The translations under genes were made by a program, and so were the position numbers. The notes below the pieces were generated by a model. That model was not told the origin of the DNA, did no database searches, and saw nothing but the letters and a program-made list of their open reading frames with translations. DNA of 64,000 bases from an uncultured Ruminococcus sp. (lineage in GTDB: Bacteria; Bacillota; Clostridia; Oscillospirales; Acutalibacteraceae), in contig CACXBF010000006.1 of NCBI GenBank assembly GCA_902765855.1, positions 1 through 64,000 of the forward strand, in the 5' to 3' direction. Below are positions 39,975 through 47,667 of this stretch, piece after piece (positions within the stretch are counted from its first letter, which is position 1; each line of letters begins with the position of its first letter).

Positions 39975-40003
39975 TTGAATAATAATGGGTACAGTAGTAT
40001 AAT
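39975..40003 (+). promoter_or_regulatory. Promoter of the HIRAN gene
   Basis: TTGAAT (39975-39980) and TATAAT (39998-40003), spaced 17 bp, face right, divergent from the toxin-antitoxin promoter. Confidence 0.7.
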
Positions 40004-40045
40004 ATAGACAGTTAAGGAAACCGAGAGCGGAAAGAGGTGCTTAAA

Positions 40046-40468
40046 ATGTTCAACCGTTCAATTATTTGCAAGACTGCTAATAAGCTAAGAAAAAACGGAT
40101 ATACACTTTCACAAGCGTTCAGAATGTCGTGGAAGCTTGCCAAAGCTAAGGCGGTTGTAAAGGTTGCAGGCGTTAGCATAGGCAATAGACAAAGAGCTAT
40201 TGAACATCTTAGAGAATATGCCCTCGATTCAATCAAGGTTACCTTGACAAGAGAGAAAGCCAACACACACGATAGCAACGCAATAGCTGTTAATATATCC
40301 GTAAATGCTTCACAGCCTGTGAAAGTTGGGTATATTCCCGCTCCCGTAGCCTCCTTGCTTAGTGGTGTTATAGACACCATATCGGGCATTAAGGCAAGCG
40401 TACAGGCTATTACAGGCGGTTACTATGAGGATATGCTTAGTGGTTTAAGGCTTTCGCTGTCATTCTGA
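40046..40468 (+). CDS. Small HIRAN-domain protein
   Basis: 140 residues. After a basic N-terminal helix (about 1-45), the segment VKVAGVSIGNRQRAIEHL followed by VTLTREKANTHDSNAIAVNI and VKVGYIPAPVASLL matches the HIRAN fold, which binds 3' ends or damaged and stalled DNA forks. Standalone HIRAN proteins occur on bacterial mobile elements. ATG at 40046 has AAGAGGTG 7 bases upstream; the in-frame GTG at 40037 falls inside that site. It may act in element replication or defence. Confidence 0.7.
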   Translation: MFNRSIICKTANKLRKNGYTLSQAFRMSWKLAKAKAVVKVAGVSIGNRQRAIEHLREYALDSIKVTLTREKANTHDSNAIAVNISVNASQPVKVGYIPAPVASLLSGVIDTISGIKASVQAITGGYYEDMLSGLRLSLSF

Positions 40469-40517
40469 AAGGGGTCACGTTTCAAATGATACCCTTGAAA
40501 GGAGATGAATATATTAT

Positions 40518-40694
40518 ATGCAAAGTCTAATACTTAGCCCACAGGATATAGCTACGCTTCTGCTATTGAATGTTGCTGTGCTTAATGTCATTGAGGGCAA
40601 TATGTCAGAAGATGTTATTGACGAGCTTAAAACCTTGCAATCAGAGTTAGAACAAATACTTTACAAAGACGGAAGCCCTGTATTTCAAATGTGA
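40518..40694 (+). CDS. Hypothetical 58-residue protein
   Basis: The sequence starts MQSLILSPQDIATLLLLNVA and continues with an acidic helical part (EDVIDELKTLQSELEQIL). AAAGGAG lies 13 bases upstream, a long spacing. It lies 49 bp after the HIRAN gene and 35 bp before the next small ORF, suggesting one transcript. No family recognised. Confidence 0.5.
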   Translation: MQSLILSPQDIATLLLLNVAVLNVIEGNMSEDVIDELKTLQSELEQILYKDGSPVFQM

Positions 40695-40729
40695 GAAAAT
40701 GTTAGAGAATTTGAAAGGAGTTTTAGAAA

Positions 40730-40933
40730 ATGGATTTAAAAACACGAAATGAACTTGAAAATTTACTTGTAGAATTTAGCGGGGTTAATCAGCTTATGCT
40801 AATGCTTTCCGATTGTGCTTTAGAGGGCTGCAATTCAATGGATTACTACCCTAACGGAATTAGCAGTATATCAACACTTGCAAACAACTGTTATAATAAA
40901 CTAAGAGCAATCGTATATGGCAATGATGAATAA
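40730..40933 (+). CDS. Hypothetical 67-residue element protein
   Basis: An acidic, helical small protein (starts MDLKTRNELENLLVEFSGVN) with two cysteines near the middle (DCALEGC). GAAAGGAG precedes the ATG. It is the last gene before attR. No family recognised; its small size and place suggest an accessory island gene. Confidence 0.55.
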   Translation: MDLKTRNELENLLVEFSGVNQLMLMLSDCALEGCNSMDYYPNGISSISTLANNCYNKLRAIVYGNDE

Positions 40934-41063
40934 TCTTCTAAGCTGTCGCAATAGCGGCGGCTTTTTTGCTACTATCCCCCCGAGGGAGAGCGGAGTTATT
41001 ACCTGAATTTCTGACACCTGACAGGCGCCTATTTAAGCACAAATAATTCCCAAAATGAGAAAA

Positions 41064-41085
41064 CAAAGACCAAATAAAGACCAAA
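41064..41085. repeat. Two 11-bp direct repeats, probable integrase arm sites (right)
   Basis: CAAAGACCAAA and TAAAGACCAAA match the three copies at 31985-32017, placing the same motif at both ends of the element. Confidence 0.65.
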
Positions 41086-41102
41086 TTCATATTTTTAGGC
41101 AT

Positions 41103-41139
41103 AAAAAAATCAAGCCCACTTGCGAAGAAAGGCTTGATT
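41103..41139 (-). terminator. Terminator of the tRNA cluster
   Basis: Minus-strand AATCAAGCC...GGCTTGATT stem followed by seven T residues, 14 bp after tRNA-Thr. It is carried by the element, so integration restores both the tRNA 3' end and a terminator. Confidence 0.8.
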
Positions 41140-41152
41140 AAGCGGTTTTTAA

Positions 41153-41228
<76 letters not shown>

Positions 41229-41233
41229 AAAAT

Positions 41234-41310
41234 TGGCGACCCGGATCGGGTTCGAACCGACGACCTCTAGCGTGACAGGCTAGCGTTCTAACCAACTGAA
41301 CTACCGGGCC
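41234..41310 (-). tRNA. tRNA-Asp (GTC)
   Basis: The minus strand starts GGCCCGGTAGTTCAGTTGG; anticodon stem CTAGC/GCTAG encloses CTGTCAC with anticodon GTC. T loop GGTTCGAACCC and CCA are present. 77 nt. Confidence 0.97.
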
Positions 41311-41313
41311 AAA

Positions 41314-41389
41314 TGGCAGGGGCAGAAGGACTTGAACCCTCGGCACGCGGTTTTGGAGACCGCTGCTCTACCAACTGAGCTATACCCCT
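41314..41389 (-). tRNA. tRNA-Trp (CCA)
   Basis: The minus strand starts AGGGGTATAGCTCAGTTGG; anticodon stem GCGGT/ACCGC encloses CTCCAAA with anticodon CCA. Encoded CCA end. First of the Trp-Asp-Thr transcript. Confidence 0.97.
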
Positions 41390-41473
41390 ATGTGAGCCGA
41401 ATATAATATTATCATATTCGGCGTAGTTTGTCAAGAATTTTTTGAGATATTTTATATAATGAAGACTGAGAAA

Positions 41474-42799
41474 TTATCCTGCAGCTTTAGCCTTATCGGA
41501 GAACATAAGAGTTAAGGTTTCGTAATCGCAGTCACCGGATTGCTTGAGTTTGTTGGCTTTTTGGAAAGCCTTTACGGACTTTTGAGTGACTTCTCCGTAG
41601 TAACCGGACTTTTCTTCTTTGAAGTATCCGAGAACCTCAAGGCGATTTTGAACCTTCTTGATATCGTCCTCAATGTCGCCGAACTCAAAGAACATATCTT
41701 TAGTTATTTTTAAGGAAGTATCGGCTTTAACCTTTGTGGTATTAGCTTTGCTTGATTCAGCTTTACTTGATTCGGCCTTGCTTGATTCGGTCTTGCTTGA
41801 TTCAGCCTTGCTTGATTCGGTCTTGCTTGATTCAGCTTTGCTTGATTCGGTCTTGCTTGATTCAGCTTTGCTTGACTCGGCCTTACTCGATTCATCTTTC
41901 TTTGTGGGGTCTTCCGGATTGATAGAAACCGAAGGATACATAATTTCAATCATATCCGTAAGAGCTTCTACAAGAGAATTTCCCTGACGAGAAAAAAGCT
42001 TTGATGAAAGCTCATAAACCTGTTTATTCTTAACGGCAGAAAAGTCTTTGAAAAGCTCGCTTTTCATAATCTTATCTTTAACGCCTATATCACAGAAGAT
42101 ATATTGCGGATTTGCAAGCTTTAGTGCATTGAAAGCCTCGTCATCAGCAACACCGGCTTTGCAGACATTAACGGCATTGAGATATTCAAAGAGCTTGCCA
42201 GAAGGCGTATCGTCCTTGAGTGAAGTGCCTTTTTCGTCATATAGATAGCAAGCAGTTACAAGAACCTTGCTTTCTGGAATGAGTCTTTGTAGGTCGTCCA
42301 TAGTTACAGAGAGAGTTTCGGCTCTTTCCTCACCGATTTCTCTGCCTGTTGTTTCGCCTGCCATAACCGCACCAACATTTCCGAAAAGGTCGCTGATACC
42401 GCTCATACTTGTCGCAGGAACGAAGGTGATTACTGTAAATCCCGATTCGTTCAGCTTAGTAAGCTGTTCCTTTGGCATATCGCTGTCGGCAAATATAACG
42501 TCAGGGCTTAGTGCAGAAATCTTTTCGAGGTCGGGTTTTAGCTTAGAGCCGACCGTTTTGACGCCTGAAATTTCTTCCTGAGTACACTCATCAGATCTAC
42601 CCTCTATCTTCTTGATAAATCCGCAGGAAACGAGAATATCTGCAATAGAATCCGAAAGTACGACAACTCTGTCGGGGGCTTTACTTATTGTAATGTTGGC
42701 CAATTTCACAGGATATTCTTCAGAACGGTTTGAATTACAAGCCGCCGCTGAAAGCACCATACCTGCCGCAAGTGCCAGTGCAACAATTTTCTTAAACAT
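41474..42799 (-). CDS. BtuF/FhuD-like binding lipoprotein with Ser-Lys-Glu repeat linker and peptidoglycan-binding domain
   Basis: A signal peptide with AAC lipobox (Cys about 21) leads to a type III periplasmic-binding domain (about 35-295: APDRVVVLSDSIADILVSCG, LSPDVIFADSDMP). A tandem SSKAE/SSKTE pentapeptide linker follows (about 305-355, at least ten repeats), then a PG_binding_1 domain (about 370-435: VQNRLEVLGYFKEEKSGYYG, VKAFQKANKL). Binding proteins of this fold normally carry iron-siderophores, haem or cobalamin, but no permease genes are adjacent. The cell-wall domain suggests it is anchored at peptidoglycan, perhaps as a sensor. ATG with GAAAGGAAA upstream. Confidence 0.8.
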   Translation of the reverse strand: MFKKIVALALAAGMVLSAAACNSNRSEEYPVKLANITISKAPDRVVVLSDSIADILVSCGFIKKIEGRSDECTQEEISGVKTVGSKLKPDLEKISALSPDVIFADSDMPKEQLTKLNESGFTVITFVPATSMSGISDLFGNVGAVMAGETTGREIGEERAETLSVTMDDLQRLIPESKVLVTACYLYDEKGTSLKDDTPSGKLFEYLNAVNVCKAGVADDEAFNALKLANPQYIFCDIGVKDKIMKSELFKDFSAVKNKQVYELSSKLFSRQGNSLVEALTDMIEIMYPSVSINPEDPTKKDESSKAESSKAESSKTESSKAESSKTESSKAESSKTESSKAESSKAESSKANTTKVKADTSLKITKDMFFEFGDIEDDIKKVQNRLEVLGYFKEEKSGYYGEVTQKSVKAFQKANKLKQSGDCDYETLTLMFSDKAKAAG

Positions 42800-42823
42800 T
42801 TTACATTTCCTTTCTGAAAAAGG

Positions 42824-44074
42824 TTAATTGTTTTTAAGCTGTCTTGCCTCTGCTATAGCGACAAATTGCTTTGCACATCTCGGAGAACGACCGCCACGTT
42901 CCAAAGCCCACTGTTCAGCCTCGTTTTCAAGGGTTTCTATATCTATTTCAAGACCTTTTTCATTTGCAAGTGAACGAACAATCTCAAGATAGTTTTCTTT
43001 ATCAGGAACGCTGAAATTAACTGCAAGACCAAATCTATCGGAGAGCGAGAGGGTTTCTTGCATAGTATCATTTCTGTGCATATCGTCGTTGCCTCTGTCA
43101 GAATAGGTTTCTTTAATGAGGTGACGGCGGTTAGATGTTGCATAAATGAGAGTATTGTCAGGGCGAGCCGCAAGACCGCCCTCAAGAACAGCCTTGAGCT
43201 GTGCATAAGTTTTATCGTCAGTAGAGAACGAAAGGTCATCTATGAAGATGATAAATTTAAGCGGTAGGGCCGCAATTTTGTCTACAAGTATAGGAAAGTC
43301 TCCGAGCCTGTCCTTAGGCATTTCTACCATTCTAAGACCGTCCTTATAGAATTCATTGAGGATAGCCTTTACAGTTGAGGACTTGCCTGTTCCTCTGTCG
43401 CCATAGAGCAAACAGTTATTGCAGTGTATGCCGTTAAGGAAAGCCTTAGTGTTATCAACAACAAGCCCACGCTGTATCTCGTAGCCCTTGAGTGAGGAAA
43501 TAGAGATTTTATCAGGGTGTACGACAGGTTCAATACTGCCGTTTCTCCATATAAAGGCTCTGTATCTTGCAAACATACCACAGCCATTTTTTGCATAATA
43601 ATTTACAAGCCTGTCTACACATTCTCTTAGAGTAGCAAATTCCTCACAAGGCTTACCAGTACCCCATCTTGGCAACGAATGTTCAAAAGAACCAAGCTCA
43701 TCTCTGTGTTCGTAGCCGAGAAGAATTTGTTCAGGGGTAATTCGGCTAATTTTAATGATAGCGGCAATATCACGCTTAGTTGCGGATAAAGCCTCTGCGG
43801 AAAGTTCATTTATGCGGTTATCTGCTGCAAGCATAGAAAAACGGTTCTCGTCAAAGAGAGCGGTTTCTGTTATACAGCCTGCAAAATTGCTGGCGAAACC
43901 TCTATCACTAAGAACTTGGAAAAATTCTCCCCAAGCGCCGGCAAATTCGATAGGTTCTTTATCGAGCGAGCAAAGCAGCTTAAAGAAAGCCTTAGGCACA
44001 GTGCGGTTTAATATTCCTCTGTATATTGAAAGTGACGACATCAAAAGTGTCGCCTCTCTTGCTAAACTTATCAT
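42824..44074 (-). CDS. DUF815-family AAA-type ATPase
   Basis: The C-terminal half contains Walker A GDRGTGKSS (about residues 229-237), Walker B FIIFIDDLSF (about 268-277) and a sensor region YATSNRRHLIKE, all typical of DUF815 ATPases. The N-terminal about 190 residues are helical and less conserved. Function is unknown in the family. It lies 24 bp upstream of the binding lipoprotein in the same direction, so the two may be cotranscribed. AGAGAGGA precedes the ATG. Confidence 0.85.
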   Translation of the reverse strand: MISLAREATLLMSSLSIYRGILNRTVPKAFFKLLCSLDKEPIEFAGAWGEFFQVLSDRGFASNFAGCITETALFDENRFSMLAADNRINELSAEALSATKRDIAAIIKISRITPEQILLGYEHRDELGSFEHSLPRWGTGKPCEEFATLRECVDRLVNYYAKNGCGMFARYRAFIWRNGSIEPVVHPDKISISSLKGYEIQRGLVVDNTKAFLNGIHCNNCLLYGDRGTGKSSTVKAILNEFYKDGLRMVEMPKDRLGDFPILVDKIAALPLKFIIFIDDLSFSTDDKTYAQLKAVLEGGLAARPDNTLIYATSNRRHLIKETYSDRGNDDMHRNDTMQETLSLSDRFGLAVNFSVPDKENYLEIVRSLANEKGLEIDIETLENEAEQWALERGGRSPRCAKQFVAIAEARQLKNN

Positions 44075-44089
44075 TATAAATCCTCTCTT

Positions 44090-44345
44090 TCTATGTTAAG
44101 GGCTTTGTCCTTAAAACCCACGAGAGACATTGTCCCTCAACCCTGCAAGCTTTTAATTGTCTTTGAAAAAATAATTTGACTAAACGGCAATTCATTACTA
44201 ATTTTTTAATCAGCAACAATAAACTTTTCATGCAAGTTTCGAGCGAGACTTGTCGCAGGTAGTTGCCTGATGTGATTTTGCTTCTCGTTCTGTGCGGTTA
44301 CGCACCGCATCTTGATAGCGGAGGCACTTCGCCACACGCCACTTA
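44090..44345. repeat. Palindromic intergenic repeat, degenerate
   Basis: Contains GTTAAGGGCTTTGTCCTTAA, GAGGGACATTGTCCCTC, CGAGCGAGACTTGTCG and GCGGTTACGCACCGC modules of the family seen at 47175 and elsewhere. No gene seen in 44075-44398. Confidence 0.75.
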
Positions 44346-44398
44346 TGCACTAATTTTACGACATTTTAACATATAAGTCAAGATAAGGTAAAGTCTGC

Positions 44399-44983
44399 TT
44401 ATTGCTCAATAACTGTGATTTTCTTTAGTATTCCTGTGTTTGGATAATATTCTATATCAATATAATTGATATGGTGTAGGTATGAAGTATTGCTGACATA
44501 TGAATTATTTACATCTATTGCATTATTATTTTCAAGATAGCTGAGTGTATTTTTATCAAGTCTGAGAGCCTCTTCTTTATTTTTGTTATCGGCAAAATAT
44601 ATGCTCTTGTTGTTTTCCTTGCCGATTACTGAATAATCGCTCGTTATAACGCTTGTAGTCTTATTCTTGAAATCATTTATATAAGGCATACCTAAGTACC
44701 CTTCACCGATAACACAGCCGAGCATAATTATTGTAATAATTGCAAATCCAAAGGATAGAGCTTTTCGTTTTATGCAGCTTATTATAAAGGCAATTACACT
44801 TATAATTCCTGTGAGCATTTGCAGAACGAAAGAAATGCTAAGTGCATAGAAATAAATATCGCCAACCATAGGTAACATTATCTTAATAACCAATTGTAAA
44901 GCGGTAATCAGCAGAAATATAACAAAGCACCAGACGGATAATTTCATAGCACCGCCAGAATCTTGTTTCTTTGAATTTTTCAT
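44399..44983 (-). CDS. Membrane protein of unknown function
   Basis: About four membrane helices in the first 105 residues, then a soluble C-terminal domain of about 85 residues with NKSIYFADNKNKEEALRLDK. No family recognised. AAGGGGAG lies 7 bases before the ATG. It is divergent from spoIIP; the gap 44984-45179 carries the AT-rich promoter regions. Confidence 0.6.
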   Translation of the reverse strand: MKNSKKQDSGGAMKLSVWCFVIFLLITALQLVIKIMLPMVGDIYFYALSISFVLQMLTGIISVIAFIISCIKRKALSFGFAIITIIMLGCVIGEGYLGMPYINDFKNKTTSVITSDYSVIGKENNKSIYFADNKNKEEALRLDKNTLSYLENNNAIDVNNSYVSNTSYLHHINYIDIEYYPNTGILKKITVIEQ

Positions 44984-45179
44984 AAGAATCTCCCCTTAGC
45001 TTTTACTAAATAATACCACATCATAAGATAAAAGACAATAAAAACCGTTCTTTTGCGGAATATATTCCCAAAAATTTCATACGTTTAAAATAAATTTCAT
45101 ATCATACATAAATTTTCTTTTTTCGCAGAATACTTCGGCTATGATATAAGCAGTGGATATATCTTCGAGGAGGAGCAAT

Positions 45180-46328
45180 ATGAAGAAAAAACAAATTAAA
45201 AGCATTAAAAAATTTATTCCGCATATATCGGCGTCTTTGTTGTCGGTTCTTGCGGTGGTTTGTGTGATATTCAGAGTAATTAGTTCTCCTCCTGACTATA
45301 ACGAGGCTATGGTTTTTGCAGCTAAACTTTCTTTGCCGACAGGTAATACCTCGATGAGCGATACTGAAGAAACAAGCAAAGTTGAAAATCAAGAGCCAAG
45401 CGAAATATCAGAAGATAAAAAACAGGAATCCTCCCAAAAGCCACCTAAAAAAGCAGATGCAGTCCCAGTAAATGCAGAACTTTCAGAGCCTACCGAAGAA
45501 GAACTTGCAGAATATGATAAGGCTCACGAGGGCGAAAATAAATATACTGTCTATGAAACGAATATAACGGGCGCAGGGAAGAAGTATGATAATTTTTATG
45601 TCAAGAATAATGCCTCTGCGGATATAGATATAGGCGAGGAATTAAGCGAAGAACTTGGCTTTAAAGTCGAAAAAACCGACCAGCCACAAGTTTTGATAGT
45701 ACATACGCACACAGGAGAAAGCTATCTTAAATACGATACAGGATATTATTATGAAAGCTACTATCCAAGAACAGATGATAATAACGAAAATGTATGTGCG
45801 GTTGGTGCGGCTATAACAAAATCTCTCAATAAGCGTGGCATAAAGACCATACACGATACCACAAAGCACGATGAAAGCTATAACGGAGCTTATGATAATA
45901 GTATGGAAACCATTCAAAGCTATCTTGAAAAATATCCATCAATAAAGGTGGTTTTGGATATTCATAGAGATGCGTTCAGTACAGATGAGGACGGTGCTAT
46001 GAAAAAACCGACCTTTACGACTGCTGATGGGCAAAAGGCGGCACAGATAATGATTATGGCGGGTTGCGATGTTGATGGAGTAAGAGACTTTCCGGAATGG
46101 CGATATAATCTTCGTTTCGCACTAAGGCTACAGCAGACGGCAGAAACGCTATATCCGGGTATGACCAGACCGCTGAATTTCGGAGATTTCGTATATAATA
46201 TGAATGCGAATACAGGTTCGTTACTTATAGAAGTCGGCACGGACGGCAATAGCTTAAATGAAGTTAAGCTTGCAGGTAGTTTACTTGGCAACGCTTTAGC
46301 AGAGTGCCTTGAAGAAAGTGCGAAATAA
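45180..46328 (+). CDS. spoIIP: Stage II sporulation protein P
   Basis: SpoIIP is the amidase/endopeptidase that, with SpoIID and SpoIIM, thins septal peptidoglycan during engulfment. It has an N-terminal membrane anchor (about 13-35), a Glu/Ser/Pro-rich linker, and a C-terminal amidase domain with VLIVHTHTGESY (about 172-183), VVLDIHRDAF (about 260-269) and a late LLIEVGTDGN containing the catalytic Glu. ATG at 45180 has GAGGAGGAG 4 bases upstream; an upstream in-frame start would put extra residues before the anchor. Mother-cell SigE control is expected, but I could not fix a promoter. Confidence 0.92.
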   Translation: MKKKQIKSIKKFIPHISASLLSVLAVVCVIFRVISSPPDYNEAMVFAAKLSLPTGNTSMSDTEETSKVENQEPSEISEDKKQESSQKPPKKADAVPVNAELSEPTEEELAEYDKAHEGENKYTVYETNITGAGKKYDNFYVKNNASADIDIGEELSEELGFKVEKTDQPQVLIVHTHTGESYLKYDTGYYYESYYPRTDDNNENVCAVGAAITKSLNKRGIKTIHDTTKHDESYNGAYDNSMETIQSYLEKYPSIKVVLDIHRDAFSTDEDGAMKKPTFTTADGQKAAQIMIMAGCDVDGVRDFPEWRYNLRFALRLQQTAETLYPGMTRPLNFGDFVYNMNANTGSLLIEVGTDGNSLNEVKLAGSLLGNALAECLEESAK

Positions 46329-46364
46329 CTCTCTCTAAGATGTGGTAGAAGAAATTATCAATAA

Positions 46365-46740
46365 ACTGTTGATTAGCTAAAAAACTGCCCAAAAGACACT
46401 CAAGGTTCAGTTCGAGAGGTAGTGTCCCTCGTGGATTTTAAGGGCGACACCTTTAACATCTCTTTCTCTTAATGGTGAACTTTGTTTGGCGGAGTGCCTC
46501 CGCAATCAAGATGCGTAGTTGCTCGGCAAACCTCGCTCGATACTTTCAAGGGTAGTTAATTGTCGCAGATTAAAAAATTATCAATGAACTGTCATTTAGA
46601 CAAAAAATTTCTTTAGCTTCAACGGTTGTTCATTGCTAATTTCTTCGATCTCGTCAACAATCTCACCTTGCGAGTGTCGAGGTTTTGCTTGAAAAACTGA
46701 TTTCGCGTCTTGACAGCAGAGGCACTCCGTCATTTATTTT
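46365..46740. repeat. Palindromic intergenic repeat, degenerate composite
   Basis: Contains AAGACACTCAAGGTTCAGTT, GAGGTAGTGTCCCTC, TTAAGGGCGACACCTTTAA and GGCGGAGTGCCTCCGC modules. No gene is seen between spoIIP and 46810. Confidence 0.7.
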
Positions 46741-46809
46741 CCAATAACCCTTTTATATAGCTTGTTTTTGTGGTAAAATTATTCTTAAATAATGTGCGAG
46801 GTGAGGATT

Positions 46810-47142
46810 TTGAAAAGGCTTTCGGCTTTTATCGCAATAATTCTTTCGGTTATGGCTATTGTAGTGCCGAGCTTTGAGGCATTCGCACTATCTGATTATA
46901 AAATAGAAAATACTGTCGAGCTTTCTATACCTGATAATATCGGCATAGAAATTCCAAAAACAAATGAAGGCGTTTCTATACTTGGCATAATAATGTGGGC
47001 GTTGGTGGCTGTTGTGGTTATGGCGGCTCTGATTGTAATTTTTGCGAATATAAGCGGAGCAAATTCGATAGATAAATCTGTACGCCGAGAACGCTATAAG
47101 AAAAAGCCTATGAAAAAAAGCAAGTATTCCAAATATAAATAA
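46810..47142 (+). CDS. Small exported/membrane protein, unknown function
   Basis: 110 residues: signal peptide (about 1-26, ending SFEAFA), a short exported segment, a membrane helix (about 57-82) and a very basic Lys/Arg/Tyr tail (KKKPMKKSKYSKYK). I choose TTG at 46810, since GAGGTG lies 6 bases upstream; the ATG at 46792 precedes this site. It lies between spoIIP and spoIIE but no sporulation family is recognised. Confidence 0.55.
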   Translation: MKRLSAFIAIILSVMAIVVPSFEAFALSDYKIENTVELSIPDNIGIEIPKTNEGVSILGIIMWALVAVVVMAALIVIFANISGANSIDKSVRRERYKKKPMKKSKYSKYK

Positions 47143-47174
47143 AGATGGTTTGCATCTATGATTAGTGAATAGAT

Positions 47175-47491
47175 TTCTCTAAGATAATTAAAAGTTTCGC
47201 TCGAGCCTTTTTAAAGGCTCACAGTTTCCAAAGGCGGAGCCTTTGTTGGGTGTTAAGGGCAATGCTCTTAACATTTTTTGCTCATAAGGGAGGACTATGT
47301 CCGCCCTTATTTACTAATGTTGTTAACAAAAGAAAATGAATCGGCGGATAAAATCCGCCGATTTTAAGAAAAAATAAATGTTGGGCAAAGCCCAAAGGTG
47401 TTTCGCTCTCTGCGGAGAGCGACAAGGGCGTTGCCCTTGACCTACGAGCCTTTGAAAAGGCTCGAGCGAAACTTTTAATTTTCTTAGAGAA
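47175..47491. repeat. Complete MITE-like palindromic repeat with 31-bp terminal inverted repeats
   Basis: The left end (47175-47205, TTCTCTAAGATAATTAAAAG...) and right end (47461-47491) are inverted copies with one mismatch. Between them are the family hairpins: CCAAAGGCGGAGCCTTTG, AAGGGCAATGCTCTT, GGCGGATAAAATCCGCC, TTGGGCAAAGCCCAA, CGCTCTCTGCGGAGAGCG and AAGGGCGTTGCCCTT. It encodes no protein. This is the clearest full unit in the window. Confidence 0.85.
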
Positions 47492-47594
47492 GTGCGTTAG
47501 CTAAGCGGTAGTTTAGCCCTTTGCGTGGATAAACTTCTTATGCTTATTACAAGCAAAACTTTTATTTTTAATGATTTTGGGAAATTACCAATTT

Positions 47595-47627
47595 TTGACA
47601 ATTATTTTATTTCCCGTGCGTTACAAT
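47595..47627 (+). promoter_or_regulatory. spoIIE promoter with 21-bp spacing and 0A-like box
   Basis: TTGACA (47595-47600) and TACAAT (47622-47627) are separated by 21 bp, the unusual spacing known for Spo0A-activated SigA promoters of Bacillus spoIIE and spoIIG. The reverse strand over the -35 reads ATTGTCAAAA, close to the 0A-box consensus TTTGTCRAAA. Confidence 0.65.
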
Positions 47628-47667
47628 ATCAATCATAAAGACTGTTTAATTGAAAAGGACTGATATT

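Noticed and set aside
45060-45179. SigE promoter for spoIIP
   Set aside because: Several CATA-type -10 candidates exist in this AT-rich stretch, but none has a clear ATA at the right distance, so no site was assigned.
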